NCBI GenBank assembly: GCA_005792805.1
Contig: SXQV01000217.1
Span: forward strand, 1-5,207
Direction of reading: 5' to 3'
DNA from: Methylococcaceae bacterium
Lineage (GTDB): Bacteria > Pseudomonadota > Gammaproteobacteria > Methylococcales > Methylococcaceae
Length of the DNA stretch: 5,207 bases
Of this stretch, positions 4,932 through 5,207 are shown in pieces. Each line of letters begins with the position of its first letter. Within the stretch, counting starts at the first letter, position 1. A program made the position numbers and the translations under genes. The notes beneath the pieces are model-generated. The model saw only the letters and a list, made by a program, of their open reading frames with translations. It was not told where the DNA came from and made no database searches.

Positions 4932-5207
4932 ATGAAGCGCTGGTTGGTCTGGGCCATTTGGGTGGTGATGTGTGGGTTGTCTGGCGGAATCGTCTGGACC
5001 AGCCCGATCAGGGCGGCTGAGTTAGCGGATGGATGGACGGTGTTCGGGCGAGGGGGGCTTGAGGTTCGGGCCGGGCAGAAGAATGGCATCCTGCGTGTTG
5101 AATATCAGAACCACAGGGGGGAAGGGTATGTCCAGCTGCGCAAGCAGCTGACGATGGAGTTGCCGAAACGCTATTCCCTGGCATTTGAGTCCAGAGGGCA
5201 GGCTCCC
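4932..5207 (+). CDS. Secreted protein with lectin-like (discoidin/carbohydrate-binding) N-terminal domain, 3' truncated by window edge
   Basis: The frame runs open for 92 codons to the end of the window without a stop. Residues 1-29 look like a Sec signal peptide: MKRW at the start, a hydrophobic stretch with several tryptophans, and a possible cleavage after IRAA (26-29). Cys14 lacks a proper lipobox (Met precedes it), so a lipoprotein is unlikely. After it, the sequence alternates as beta strands: DGWTVFGRGGLEVRAG (33-48), ILRVEYQN (53-60), GYVQLRKQLTMELP (65-78), and YSLAFESRGQAP (81-92). This resembles the opening of galactose-binding-like folds found in discoidin-type and carbohydrate-binding proteins, in which a phrase like 'lp.nYelsF.lrg.aP' is common. 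The assignment is pattern memory, not a search. GAGG at 4920-4923, eight bases before ATG, supports the start. It is divergent from the RDD operon. The rest of the protein, perhaps a glycosidase or sensor domain, is off-window. Confidence 0.65.
   Translation, partial: MKRWLVWAIWVVMCGLSGGIVWTSPIRAAELADGWTVFGRGGLEVRAGQKNGILRVEYQNHRGEGYVQLRKQLTMELPKRYSLAFESRGQAP

Noticed and set aside
4924..4935. Three-codon mini-ORF (ATG AGG CGA TGA) overlapping the start of the secreted protein
   Set aside because: The nearest GAGG directly abuts its ATG, leaving no spacing, and is better placed for the ATG at 4932.
4829..5089. 86-codon minus-strand frame opposite the secreted protein
   Set aside because: It overlaps the signal-peptide gene and the likely -10 of the RDD operon, and its product is low-complexity polar sequence with no recognisable pattern.

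Overview
The window looks like a chromosomal, housekeeping-type stretch of a moderately GC-rich proteobacterium. The class I (AroFGH-type) DAHP synthase, the AhpC/Prx1-type peroxiredoxin, the HPF/RaiA protein and the RDD protein are all closest in character to gammaproteobacterial or Acidithiobacillia-like versions. The genus cannot be fixed from sequence alone. I see no transposase, integrase, phage gene, CRISPR array, tRNA or rRNA.

Layout from left to right. Positions 2-748 (+) hold the C-terminal two thirds of a DAHP synthase, the entry step of the shikimate pathway. A 149-bp gap with a cluster of inverted half-sites leads into a complete typical 2-Cys peroxiredoxin (898-1503, +). A strong, apparently bidirectional terminator (1547-1581) separates it from a convergent minus-strand pair: an APC-family amino acid permease (3400-1970) followed by a small three-helix membrane protein of unknown function (1874-1584). 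A 299-bp divergent intergenic region (3401-3699) contains an inverted repeat and a possible permease promoter. It leads to a short, histidine-rich ribosome hibernation factor of the HPF/RaiA family (3700-4068, +), which ends in a 13-bp-stem terminator. A minus-strand pair converges on it: a 70-residue membrane protein (4781-4569) whose stop overlaps the start of an RDD-family membrane protein (4572-4072). The last codons of the RDD gene lie in the hpf terminator. Divergent from this pair, the start of a secreted protein with a lectin-like beta-sandwich sequence (4932-5207, +) runs off the right edge.

The genes do not form one pathway. They sit in short transcription units: amino acid biosynthesis, peroxide defence, amino acid transport, ribosome dormancy and envelope proteins. 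I found no convincing new multi-gene system. The points most worth a second look are the overlap of the hpf terminator with the RDD coding end, the half-site cluster before the peroxiredoxin, the two unrecognised small membrane proteins and the truncated secreted protein.
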